Origin: Eubacterium sp. UBA4343
Lineage (GTDB): Bacteria > Bacillota > Clostridia > Lachnospirales > Lachnospiraceae
Direction of reading: 5' to 3'
NCBI GenBank assembly: GCA_002394235.1
Contig: DGTF01000044.1
Span: forward strand, 34,943-55,099
Length of the DNA: 20,157 nt
Part shown: in pieces, positions 1 to 6,171 of the stretch
Layout: each line of letters starts with the position of its first letter
How positions within the stretch are numbered: position 1 is the stretch's first letter
Made by a program: the position numbers and the translations under genes
Notes under the pieces: model-generated
Databases searched by the model: none
What the model saw: the letters and a program-made list of their open reading frames with translations, nothing else
Told to the model about the DNA's origin: nothing

Positions 1-50
1 GCTCGCCGCACACGAATACTTCGCATTCGGCTGCGGCTCACTGTTCGCGT
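1..50 (-). repeat. Dispersed terminator-associated repeat, copy 1
   Basis: Bases 15-50 are the exact reverse complement of 10383-10418, a 36-nt identity. On the minus strand this copy starts directly after the T-tract of the tRNA terminator. It can fold: 5-10 (GCCGCA) pairs with 32-37 (TGCGGC) and 13-17 (CGAAT) pairs with 25-29 (ATTCG), around a 7-nt loop. It probably continues past the left edge of the window. Function is unknown. Confidence 0.75.
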
Positions 51-92
51 AAAAAAAATACCGGAAGATCCATTTGATCTGGTTTCCGGTAT
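51..92 (-). terminator. Rho-independent terminator of the tRNA-Gly unit
   Basis: ATACCGGAA at 58-66 pairs with TTCCGGTAT at 84-92. Read on the minus strand the stem is followed by eight T residues (A51-A58 on the plus strand). It lies 10 nt downstream of the tRNA-Gly(GCC) 3' end and closes the leftward transcript. Confidence 0.9.
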
Positions 93-101
93 TATTCGAT
101 C

Positions 102-173
102 AGCGCGAGACGGGATTCGAACCCGCGACCCCAACCTTGGCAAGGTTGTACTCCACCCCTGAGCCACTCGCGC
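102..173 (-). tRNA. tRNA-Gly (anticodon GCC)
   Basis: The minus strand folds as a complete 72-nt tRNA. The acceptor arms GCGCGAG (167-173) and CTCGCGC (103-109) pair fully, the T-loop is TTCGAAT, and the anticodon loop carries GCC between CTT and AAG. The discriminator base is T, as usual for glycine tRNAs. The 3' CCA is not encoded. This is the second gene of a two-tRNA transcript. Confidence 0.96.
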
Positions 174-215
174 ATATTCAATTAAGAACAGAAATGAATG
201 ATATTCCTCTGTTCA

Positions 216-286
216 AGCAGGTGATGGGAATCGAACCCACGTATCCAGCTTGGAAGGCTGGTGTTCTACCATTGAACTACACCTGC
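216..286 (-). tRNA. tRNA-Gly (anticodon TCC)
   Basis: The 71-nt minus-strand cloverleaf has acceptor arms GCAGGTG (280-286) and CACCTGC (217-223), T-loop TTCGATT, anticodon TCC in the loop CTTCCAA, and discriminator T. CCA is not encoded. It is the first gene of the pair, 42 nt before tRNA-Gly(GCC), so both glycine isoacceptors come from one promoter. Confidence 0.96.
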
Positions 287-342
287 ATCACTACAGTTTG
301 GACGAATCAGAACTAATCTGCTGTTCCGTGTCAACGTGTAAG

Positions 343-371
343 ATTATATAACACAGTTTTCCGGCTGTCAA
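343..371 (-). promoter_or_regulatory. Consensus sigma-A promoter for the tRNA-Gly pair
   Basis: On the minus strand TTGACA (366-371) and TATAAT (343-348) are separated by exactly 17 nt, a perfect match to the housekeeping consensus. The start of transcription would be near 336, about 50 nt before the first tRNA. A second TTGACA at 329-334 with a poor -10 (TCTGAT at 306-311) could be a weaker alternative. Confidence 0.88.
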
Positions 372-627
372 TCACTTTTTGAAATTTTCCGCTTCAACCT
401 CCGCTTCAACCTTTTCCGCTTCAATAAACTGTATGTAAAAACGGACGTACTCCTCATGGACAGATCCCTGCCGCAGGATTAAGATAGAGAGATACGGAGA
501 ACTCCAGCTGCGGCTTCGCCTGTTCTGCGCTGTTTCAATGACCGGCGGAACGGCGATGATCCCGGGTTACATTTACGGTTCACCTGCTCTGCGCTGCAGC
601 AAAGCCCATCTACGTAATATTTCGAAC
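372..627. other. Intergenic region between the tRNA promoter and the HAD gene
   Basis: No convincing gene was found here. CCGCTTCAA occurs three times in close succession (389-397, 401-409, 416-424), a short tandem motif of unknown meaning. A promoter for the HAD gene is expected here but no well-spaced -35/-10 pair stands out. The leftward open frame over 479-856 is an antisense shadow of the HAD gene. Confidence 0.5.
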
Positions 628-643
628 GGGAGGAATATGAAAA

Positions 644-1468
644 ATGATTGATTTCAACAATATACATGGTTTTATCTCCGATATGGACGGCGTGATCTAT
701 CACGGAAACGAGATCCTGCCGGGCGTACCGGAATTTCTCAACTGGCTGAAGGACAATGACAAGAAATTTCTCTTTCTGACCAACAACTCCAATCTGACAC
801 CGAAGGGTCTGCAGCAAAAAATGGCCCGCATGGGTCTTGAAGTCGGCGAGGAGCACTTCTATACCAGCGCACAGGCGACTGCAGCTTTTCTTCAGGATCA
901 GGCGCCCGGCTGCTCCGCCTATGTGATCGGCGAAGCCGGTCTTCTGAACGCTCTGTACGACGCCGGCATCGTGATGAATGATGTGGATCCCGATTATGTG
1001 GTCGTCGGTGAAGGACGCAATTATTCCCTTGATTCTCTGACCAAGGCCTGCAACCTGGTTCTCGGCGGCGCCAAGCTGATCGGGGCATGCGCCGACGTCA
1101 GCGGTCCCATTGAGAATGGAATTGCTCCTGCCTGCGGCGCACTTATTTCACCGATTGAAATTGCTACGGGTGTCAAGGCGTATTTCTGCGGCAAGCCGAA
1201 TCCCCTGATGATGCGCACCGGTCTGCGCATGCTGAACTGCCATTCCGCCGATGCCGTCATGATCGGCGACCGCATGGATACCGATATCATCTCCGGCCTG
1301 GAGAGCGGTATGTCCACCGTTCTGGTTCTTTCCGGCATTTCCACCCCGGACACGCTCCGGATGTACGGTTATCGTCCGTCCGCGGTTCTCAGCGGAGTCG
1401 GAGACATTCCCGCCCGCGCGGCAGCTTCGGCAGAGCACAGCACTCCGGATGCGCCTTCGGCCACCTGA
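644..1468 (+). CDS. HAD-IIA family hydrolase (NagD/Pho13-like phosphatase)
   Basis: This 274-residue cytoplasmic phosphatase belongs to the HAD superfamily, subclass IIA, whose members dephosphorylate small metabolites such as nucleotides and sugar phosphates. Motif I is DMDGV (D13 nucleophile, D15 acid/base). Motif II is LTNN (T46). The motif III lysine is K184 in GKPNP, and motif IV is GDRMDTD at 208-214, which binds Mg2+. The C2-type cap lies between motifs II and III. Length matches the family (about 260-280). The start at 644 is set by GGGAGGA at 628-634. An ATG at 637 is in another frame and stops at once. The last 15 residues are an Ala/Ser/Pro-rich tail outside the fold. The gene stands alone between the tRNAs and the convergent Rrf2 gene. 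The true substrate cannot be read from sequence. Confidence 0.92.
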   Translation: MIDFNNIHGFISDMDGVIYHGNEILPGVPEFLNWLKDNDKKFLFLTNNSNLTPKGLQQKMARMGLEVGEEHFYTSAQATAAFLQDQAPGCSAYVIGEAGLLNALYDAGIVMNDVDPDYVVVGEGRNYSLDSLTKACNLVLGGAKLIGACADVSGPIENGIAPACGALISPIEIATGVKAYFCGKPNPLMMRTGLRMLNCHSADAVMIGDRMDTDIISGLESGMSTVLVLSGISTPDTLRMYGYRPSAVLSGVGDIPARAAASAEHSTPDAPSAT

Positions 1469-1481
1469 CACGTCATGTCAG
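1465..1481. terminator. Small inverted repeat between convergent genes, possible weak terminator
   Basis: CTGACA (1465-1470) and TGTCAG (1476-1481) form a 6-bp stem with a 5-nt loop, overlapping the HAD stop codon. A run of six T follows only about 13 nt later on the plus strand, so it is not a classic intrinsic terminator. It is the only stem seen between the two convergent genes. Confidence 0.3.
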
Positions 1482-1547
1482 TCTCATGAATGCGATTTTT
1501 TCCGTAATCTTATTCCGTAACACGCGCAGACAACACAGCTGCTCTTC

Positions 1548-1982
1548 TCAGATCACGAAATTATTCACCGTCTGTTCGCTCCAGTTCAGGAGGTCCTCAA
1601 GGGTATACTTGTCCACGACACTCCTGATCGCTTCATCCAGTTCTTTCCAGATCCGCAGTGTCACACAGCTGTCTGCGCGCGGACAGTCATTACGATCTGT
1701 CGACAGACACTCCACCGGTGAGAGACTTCCCTCCGTCAGGCGGAGAATATCACCGACCACATATTCCTCCGGTCTCTTTGTCAGCCGGTAGCCGCCCTGC
1801 GGGCCGCGGATGCTGCGCAGATAGTTCGCGCGTACCAATACAGATACGATCTGTTCCAGATATTTCAGCGAGATATCCTGTCTGGCGGAAATATCCTTGA
1901 TTCTCACCGGTTCTCCCGTATCATGCTGTGCAATATCCAGCATCATGCGCAGAGCGTATCTTCCCTTTGTAGATATTTTCAT
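1548..1982 (-). CDS. Rrf2 family transcriptional regulator, IscR/CymR-like
   Basis: This 144-residue protein is a winged-helix DNA-binding regulator of the Rrf2 family. The N-terminus MKISTKGRYALRMMLDIA and the wing IRGPQGGYRL (58-67) are family hallmarks. Three cysteines, C92, C100 and C106, sit where IscR binds its [2Fe-2S] cluster; E. coli IscR uses C92, C98 and C104, so the first gap is two residues longer here. CymR of Bacillus, the cysteine-metabolism repressor, lacks these cysteines. A GGAGG site lies 7 nt before the ATG. It lies downstream of metY and cysK, separated from metY by a terminator, so it is probably transcribed separately. Control of cysK and perhaps suf is an inference from position and from palindromes at the cysK promoter. 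Whether it senses Fe-S status or cysteine is open. Confidence 0.92.
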   Translation of the reverse strand: MKISTKGRYALRMMLDIAQHDTGEPVRIKDISARQDISLKYLEQIVSVLVRANYLRSIRGPQGGYRLTKRPEEYVVGDILRLTEGSLSPVECLSTDRNDCPRADSCVTLRIWKELDEAIRSVVDKYTLEDLLNWSEQTVNNFVI

Positions 1983-2055
1983 CTCATTTCCTCCATCATA
2001 CCAGGCACACTCAACAGGCTATTGTCTGATTAGCGGTGCACAGCCCCGACTCATT

Positions 2056-2210
2056 CGTCTGCTCTTCGTGTACGAAGTGACAGTTCACTTTATCTGCCTC
2101 GTCACCTGCGCCGCCTGCCTGTTCTTCATGTGTGCAGTGACAATCCGCCTCTTCTGTCTCTGTCACCTGCACCGCCCGTCTGCTCTTCGTGTAAGCAGCA
2201 GCGCCTCACT
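2056..2210. repeat. Degenerate tandem repeat, about 60-nt period
   Basis: Two and a half diverged copies start near 2056, 2116 and 2177. Each begins with a block like CGTCTGCTCTTCGTG and ends with GTCACCTGCNCCGC. It fills the space between the metY terminator and the Rrf2 gene, within the presumed Rrf2 promoter/leader region. No clear -35/-10 pair was seen for Rrf2. Confidence 0.75.
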
Positions 2211-2225
2211 TCCTATTCGAGTAGT

Positions 2226-2259
2226 AAAAATGTCAGCCGCAACAGCTCCGGCTGACATT
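2226..2259 (-). terminator. Rho-independent terminator after metY
   Basis: AATGTCAGCC (2229-2238) pairs with GGCTGACATT (2250-2259), a 10-bp stem with an 11-nt loop. On the minus strand it is followed by a run of five T. It lies about 25 nt past the metY stop and separates cysK-metY from the Rrf2 gene. Confidence 0.88.
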
Positions 2260-2283
2260 CTTTCTTCTGCGTTTGCTTTTTCC

Positions 2284-3585
2284 TTACTGCTTTACAGCCT
2301 GAAATGCCTCTTCAAGATCTGCAATGATATCATCGATATGCTCTGTACCGATGGACAGGCGGATCGTATTCTTCTTGATGCCCTGATCTGCAAGCTCCTC
2401 GTCGTTATCTTCAGAATGAGTGGTGGATGCCGGATGAATAACCAGAGATTTTACATCTGCTACGTTCGCGAGAAGACTGAACAGCTTCAGATGATCGATG
2501 AAATCCTTGGCATGTCTCTCATCGCCCTTCAAATCAAAGGTGAAAATCGAGCCGCCGCCGTTCGGAAGATACTTCTTGTAAAGTGCCTGCTGTGCGGGAT
2601 CCTTGGATGCAGCCGGATGGCTGATGGATTCAACTTCCGGTTTTGTCTGCAGATACTCAATAACCTTCTTTGTATTCTCAACCTGACGCTCCACACGAAG
2701 GCTCAGTGTCTCAAGGCCCTGCAGGAAAATCCATGCGTGGAACGGTGAAAGCGTAGCTCCCTCATCACGAAGGATAATTGCGCGGATATAAGTTGCAATT
2801 GTCGCCGGAGCCGTATCCTTGGCAAAGGTAAGACCATGATAGGACTGGTTCGGAGTGGACAGCCACGGCCACTTTGGAGAATTATAGTCAAATTTTCCCG
2901 CGTCGATGATAACGCCGCCGATGGTGGTTCCATGTCCTCCGATGAACTTTGTCGCGGAATGAACAACGATATCAGCGCCATACTCGATCGGACGAATCAG
3001 ATAAGGTGTTGCAAAAGTATTATCAATGATCAGCGGAAGGCCATGCTTATGAGCAATATTTGCCCATGCCTCAATATCCACTACTTCACCGTTCGGATTT
3101 CCGAGCGTCTCGATGTAGAGTGCCTTGGTGTTTTCTTTGATTGCCGCTTCCGCAGCCTTCAGATCAAAGGGATCTACAAATGTAGTGGTAACACCGTAAT
3201 CAACAAAGGTGTGTGCAAGGAAGTTATAGGTGCCGCCGTAAATATTCTTCGCGGAGACAATGTGATCGCCCGCCTTTGCGACTGCCTGGAATGCGTATGT
3301 CACAGCAGCTGCGCCGGATGCAACGGCAAGTGCCGCAACTCCGCCCTCAAGAGCTGCAATACGCCTCTCAAAAATATCCTCTGTCGGGTTTGTCAGTCTT
3401 CCGTAGATATTGCCGGCATCCTTCAGCGCAAATCTTGCCTCCGCATGATCACTGTTGCGGAATACAAAGGATGATGTCTGATAAATCGGAACTGCTCTGG
3501 AATCAGTATAAGGATCTGCCTGCTCCTGTCCTACATGAAGGGCAAGTGTCTCGAAGTGAAGCTTTCTATCTGCTAATTCGCTCAT
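2284..3585 (-). CDS. metY: O-acetylhomoserine sulfhydrylase (MetY)
   Basis: This 433-residue PLP enzyme of the Cys/Met metabolism family makes homocysteine from O-acetylhomoserine and sulfide, the direct-sulfhydrylation route to methionine. The PLP lysine is K213 in HSATKFIGGHG. The N-terminal Y-x-R site (YGRLTNPT, 61-68), the ASGAAA loop (89-94) and the C-terminal IHPASTTH substrate-binding segment are all present. Length and the ETLGNPNG segment (159-166) favour MetY over the shorter MetB/MetC enzymes. AGGAG stands 7 nt before the ATG. The gene follows cysK by 208 nt with no terminator in between and ends at a clear terminator, so cysK and metY are probably one transcript. No SAM riboswitch or T-box is visible before it. 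Confidence 0.95.
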   Translation of the reverse strand: MSELADRKLHFETLALHVGQEQADPYTDSRAVPIYQTSSFVFRNSDHAEARFALKDAGNIYGRLTNPTEDIFERRIAALEGGVAALAVASGAAAVTYAFQAVAKAGDHIVSAKNIYGGTYNFLAHTFVDYGVTTTFVDPFDLKAAEAAIKENTKALYIETLGNPNGEVVDIEAWANIAHKHGLPLIIDNTFATPYLIRPIEYGADIVVHSATKFIGGHGTTIGGVIIDAGKFDYNSPKWPWLSTPNQSYHGLTFAKDTAPATIATYIRAIILRDEGATLSPFHAWIFLQGLETLSLRVERQVENTKKVIEYLQTKPEVESISHPAASKDPAQQALYKKYLPNGGGSIFTFDLKGDERHAKDFIDHLKLFSLLANVADVKSLVIHPASTTHSEDNDEELADQGIKKNTIRLSIGTEHIDDIIADLEEAFQAVKQ

Positions 3586-3645
3586 ATTTTTTCTCCTGTC
3601 ATTCAGATTGATCGGTAAAATCTCCGTGTCTCAAATTCTGCACCG

Positions 3646-3779
3646 CCGGCTGTCACACATTCCATCTCTGCACTCGTGACGCCGGCTGTCGCACCTTTCA
3701 TCTCTGCACTCCTGCAGCCGGCTATCACACATTCTATCTCTGCACTCCTGCAGCCGGCTGTCGTGCTTTTCTCGTCTGC
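3646..3779. repeat. 36-nt tandem repeat between cysK and metY
   Basis: There are three full 36-nt units at 3646-3681, 3682-3717 and 3718-3753, and a partial one from 3754. Each starts with CCGGCTGTC or a close variant and contains ATCTCTGCACTC. The units abut with no spacers, so this is not a CRISPR. CAGCCGGCTG palindromes occur at unit joints. Because 36 is divisible by three, the minus strand stays open through all copies. Confidence 0.9.
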
Positions 3780-3793
3780 GTAATATTTCTTAA

Positions 3794-4726
3794 TTAATTC
3801 TCAAACAGTGCGGTTGAATAATATCTGTCGCCGCTGTCCGGGAGAAGCGCTACGATTGTCTTGCCCTTGGCTTCCGGACGTTTTGCCACCTGAAGAGCTG
3901 CCCAGAGTGCCGCGCCGGAAGAAATTCCAACCAGGATTCCCTCCTTATGTGCCAGTTCCTTTGCGGTCTGGAAGGGAACCTCGTTATCGACAGTGATAAC
4001 CTCGTCATAAACCTTCTGATCCAGAATGCTCGGAACAAATCCCGCGCCGATACCCTGAATCTTATGCGGTCCGCCATGGCCCTCCGTAAGAACCGGAGAT
4101 GTTGTCGGCTCGATGGCGATCACTTTAACGTCGGGCTTCTGCTCCTTCAGATATTTGCCTGTTCCGGTAAGGGTTCCGCCTGTTCCGATGCCTGCCAGGA
4201 AGTAATCCACCTCTCCGTCGGTATCGTTCCAGATCTCCGGGCCGGTCGTCTCATAATGAGCCTTCGGGTTTGCCGGGTTGTCGAACTGTCCGGTAAGAAC
4301 CGCTCCCGGTGTTGCTTCCACAATCTCTTTTGCCTTTGCGATTGCACCGGTCATGCCCTTGCTTCCGTCTGTAAGAACAAGCTGTGCGCCGTATGCTTTC
4401 AGGATATTGCGTCGCTCAACGCTCATGGTCTCCGGCATTGTCAGGATAACCTTATAACCCTTTGAAGCAGCTACGGACGCAAGACCGATTCCGGTGTTTC
4501 CGGAGGTCGGCTCTACGATGGTCCCGCCCGGCTGAAGCTTTCCGGACTTCTCGGCATCCTCGATCATATATTTTGCGATTCTGTCCTTGACGCTTCCCGC
4601 CGGGTTGAAGTACTCAAGCTTTACCAGCAGTCTCGCGTCGAGGTTGTACTCCTTCTCAAAGCTTGTAAGCTCTACCAGCGGTGTCTTGCCGATCAGTTCT
4701 GTTGCGTTCTTGTAAATATTAGCCAT
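3794..4726 (-). CDS. cysK: Cysteine synthase A (O-acetylserine sulfhydrylase)
   Basis: This 310-residue fold-type II PLP enzyme makes cysteine from O-acetylserine and sulfide. The PLP lysine is K47 in NPAGSVKDR. The substrate loop TSGNTG (74-79) and the phosphate-binding GTGGT (181-185) are present, as is the PLP-ring serine in the C-terminal LLPDSGDRY. Length and the N-terminal GKTPLVEL motif are typical. AAAGGAG lies 7 nt before the ATG. It is the first gene of a cysK-metY unit and follows an unusually long leader (about 280 nt) with a Cys-codon-rich leader peptide and a strong promoter carrying candidate Rrf2 operators. The layout suggests two controls: repression at the promoter, and cysteine-dependent attenuation or translational control in the leader. 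The enzyme call is secure; the regulation is inferred. Confidence 0.96.
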   Translation of the reverse strand: MANIYKNATELIGKTPLVELTSFEKEYNLDARLLVKLEYFNPAGSVKDRIAKYMIEDAEKSGKLQPGGTIVEPTSGNTGIGLASVAASKGYKVILTMPETMSVERRNILKAYGAQLVLTDGSKGMTGAIAKAKEIVEATPGAVLTGQFDNPANPKAHYETTGPEIWNDTDGEVDYFLAGIGTGGTLTGTGKYLKEQKPDVKVIAIEPTTSPVLTEGHGGPHKIQGIGAGFVPSILDQKVYDEVITVDNEVPFQTAKELAHKEGILVGISSGAALWAALQVAKRPEAKGKTIVALLPDSGDRYYSTALFEN

Positions 4727-4890
4727 TTCAAATCTCCTTTTCTTCCTCTGCCGAGGATCTCATGATTGTTCCGTTTGTGTTCCTTCTGTGATAAGTTCTG
4801 CTCATCCGTCATTACTGGAAACCCTGCATCACTTAACCGTTGTCTCACCGGCTTTGTCTGCCGTTCACTTCTCTGTTCTCTTCTGCTGTA
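4727..4890 (-). promoter_or_regulatory. cysK leader RNA downstream of the leader peptide
   Basis: This untranslated stretch of about 160 nt lies between the leader-peptide stop and cysK. By hand folding, an ACAAC segment here (minus strand, near 4810-4825) can pair with GTTGT inside the Cys codons of the leader peptide, and a nearby CCGG can pair with the CCGG that follows those codons. Just before the cysK ribosome site, CCTC-GGCA-GAGG forms a 4-bp hairpin. No stem followed by a T-tract was seen, so a standard intrinsic attenuator is not evident. Confidence 0.45.
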
Positions 4891-4965
4891 TTATTCTGTC
4901 GACCGGAGGCAACAACATCGCATGTCTCCGTTCACAGCCGGAAGGTTGTTCAACTGGTGATTCAT
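4891..4965 (-). CDS. Cysteine-codon leader peptide (24 aa) upstream of cysK
   Basis: This short ORF begins with ATG at 4965 and ends in TAA at 4891. It is preceded by a perfect AGGAGG (4976-4981) with a 10-nt spacer, stronger than the site of cysK itself. The peptide ends in MRCCCLRSTE: residues 17-19 are three consecutive cysteines (codons TGT TGT TGC). It begins about 40 nt into the transcript predicted from the promoter at 5012-5040 and lies 164 nt before the cysteine synthase gene. This is the layout of an attenuation leader peptide, like TrpL or HisL, in which ribosomes stall on codons for the amino acid that the operon makes. Cys-codon leader ORFs are known in actinobacteria; I know of no description for this clostridial cysK context. 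The match between the codon run and the downstream enzyme makes chance unlikely. Confidence 0.8.
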   Translation of the reverse strand: MNHQLNNLPAVNGDMRCCCLRSTE

Positions 4966-4993
4966 ATCTTTGTTACCTCCTATATCTCGTATT

Positions 4994-5012
4994 TCCTAGC
5001 TGATATATAGGA
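4994..5012. promoter_or_regulatory. Candidate Rrf2-type operator at the cysK start site
   Basis: TCCTA (4994-4998) and TAGGA (5008-5012) form an inverted repeat with a 9-nt spacer. It overlaps the -10 box edge and the expected start of transcription near 5005. Spaced CC/GG palindromes are the usual form of Rrf2/CymR sites. Binding is inferred. Confidence 0.5.
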
Positions 5013-5040
5013 TTATAGGGATTAATGTCCTGTTTGTCAA
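5012..5040 (-). promoter_or_regulatory. Consensus sigma-A promoter for cysK-metY
   Basis: On the minus strand TTGACA (5035-5040) and TATAAT (5012-5017) are separated by 17 nt, a perfect consensus promoter. Transcription would begin near 5005, giving a 5' leader of about 280 nt. A promoter this strong without an activator fits a gene governed by repression and leader control. Confidence 0.9.
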
Positions 5041-5045
5041 TAGGA
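5028..5045. promoter_or_regulatory. Second candidate operator over the -35 box of cysK
   Basis: TCCTG (5028-5032) and TAGGA (5041-5045), 8 nt apart, resemble the site at 4994-5012 and cover the -35 hexamer. With the first site they bracket the promoter. A wider inverted pair, ATTTCCTA (4991-4998) and TAGGAAAT (5041-5048), joins the two outer half-sites. Confidence 0.45.
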
Positions 5046-5059
5046 AATTAGAAGTTTTT

Positions 5060-5110
5060 AAAAAATATGCCGGACCAGGCATGTCTCCCCGACATATGTC
5101 TGCTCCGGCA
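5060..5110 (-). terminator. Rho-independent terminator after the sigma-like gene
   Basis: TGCCGGA (5068-5074) pairs with TCCGGCA (5104-5110), with inner pairing of ATGTC and GACAT. On the minus strand it is followed by TATTTTTT (A5060-A5065 on the plus strand). It closes the leftward unit of three genes and lies just upstream of the cysK promoter. Confidence 0.82.
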
Positions 5111-5172
5111 GTAACTTCTCTCATTTTCTCAAACCATACTCTTGTGAAAATCTCGCCCTGGATTTTATATTC

Positions 5173-6171
5173 TCATCTCCGGCGGATGCGCCCGGCCGGA
5201 TTATAAAAAGTCTTCCTCCCCTTCCGGTCAGGAACCCCGGAAGTCCGGTAAGAAGCGCCGTTTTTCATGGTTTTGTCTGTTTCCGCAGAAAACGGTGCTC
5301 CGCCCGCGTCTTCTCCGGAAACCGCACCGGAGACCGGACCTCCCTGTTCGCCCCCGTCTTCCGGAATATTTTCTCCCGCCAGGCGGAGGATGTCCTCCAC
5401 TTCATCTTCTGAAATATTCATATACTCCGCCAGCTCATCGACATAGACCTTTCTGCCGAGCTGTTCCTTCAGAGCCGTGATACTCCTCTTCAAATCCTCG
5501 ACTCTTTCCACCATCCGTTCATCTCGTGTATGGATGTCGCGCTGCTCCTCCAGCATCGCCAGAATTCCCTCGCGGACCTCTGTCATAAGCTTTCGCCTCA
5601 CGTTCTCACGATCCGTCAGCTCAGAGGGATCCAGCCCGTCCAGATACAGAACCAGATTCAGGCTGCCTTCCTGTATCATATCTGAGAGGTGCACACCGGG
5701 CTCATACATCTGCTTTGCCGTCTCGACAACCTCTGGAAGAAGGAGCTCCGATATTCTTCGCTTTGCCGCCGTGCTTCCGTTCTTGCATTCCTTCGCCAAG
5801 CGCTCCCATTCTCCGTCCTCTTCCGCGCGAATCCCGCTCAGCTCTTCGGCATAATCCTCCAGCCATGCCTGATCCTCGTCCGTCCAGAGATAGCCGTCAT
5901 TTTCATCATCGGAAGCCTCCTGCTCCGCCGCTTCATTTGATTCCCCTGTCGCTTCCAATGGCAATTTCCTGTCAATACCTTCTACAATGATTTTCTTTGA
6001 CAACAGGAAATCATACACCAGGTTCATCTGTTCCGCAGAAAGACCGTCCTCCTCAAAAAACTTACTTACATCATTTTTTGCTATATGTCCCCCGAGATCG
6101 TTGGCATTCTGAAGAATCCTCTGCAGCTTCTTCCGGAATTCCTCCGGCTTCATATTTCTATCCTTATCCAT
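5173..6171 (-). CDS. Sigma-70-like protein lacking regions 2.3-2.4 and 4
   Basis: This 332-residue protein resembles the front and middle of a primary sigma factor. Residues 10-65 look like region 1.1. Residues 125-180 align by eye with regions 2.1-2.2, including DMIQEGSLNL (164-173), the core-RNA-polymerase-binding helix seen as DLIQEGNxGL in sigma-A. Residues 220-268 match region 3. The aromatic DNA-melting part (2.3-2.4) is replaced by a charged helix without Tyr, Phe or Trp (182-215). There is no region 4; a Gly/Ser-rich basic tail follows. The start is set at ATG 6171 by AGGTGA a few nt upstream; a GTG at 6180 is in frame but poorly spaced. It overlaps the foldase stop by 8 nt, which implies translational coupling. 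It could be a core-polymerase-binding regulator or sigma mimic. Function is not known to me. Confidence 0.75.
   Translation of the reverse strand: MDKDRNMKPEEFRKKLQRILQNANDLGGHIAKNDVSKFFEEDGLSAEQMNLVYDFLLSKKIIVEGIDRKLPLEATGESNEAAEQEASDDENDGYLWTDEDQAWLEDYAEELSGIRAEEDGEWERLAKECKNGSTAAKRRISELLLPEVVETAKQMYEPGVHLSDMIQEGSLNLVLYLDGLDPSELTDRENVRRKLMTEVREGILAMLEEQRDIHTRDERMVERVEDLKRSITALKEQLGRKVYVDELAEYMNISEDEVEDILRLAGENIPEDGGEQGGPVSGAVSGEDAGGAPFSAETDKTMKNGASYRTSGVPDRKGRKTFYNPAGRIRRR

Noticed and set aside
479..856. Leftward ORF of 125 codons
   Set aside because: It lies antisense to the clear HAD gene, has no ribosome site and resembles no family I know.
3646..3779. CRISPR-like array
   Set aside because: The 36-nt units abut with no spacers, and no cas genes are nearby.
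3586..3793. SAM riboswitch or T-box before metY
   Set aside because: No T-box specifier/antiterminator sequence (such as TGGNACCGCG) and no SAM-I-like stems or terminator were found; the space is filled by tandem repeat.
4727..4890. Intrinsic attenuator terminator before cysK
   Set aside because: Only short stems without a T-tract were found, so I do not call a terminator there.
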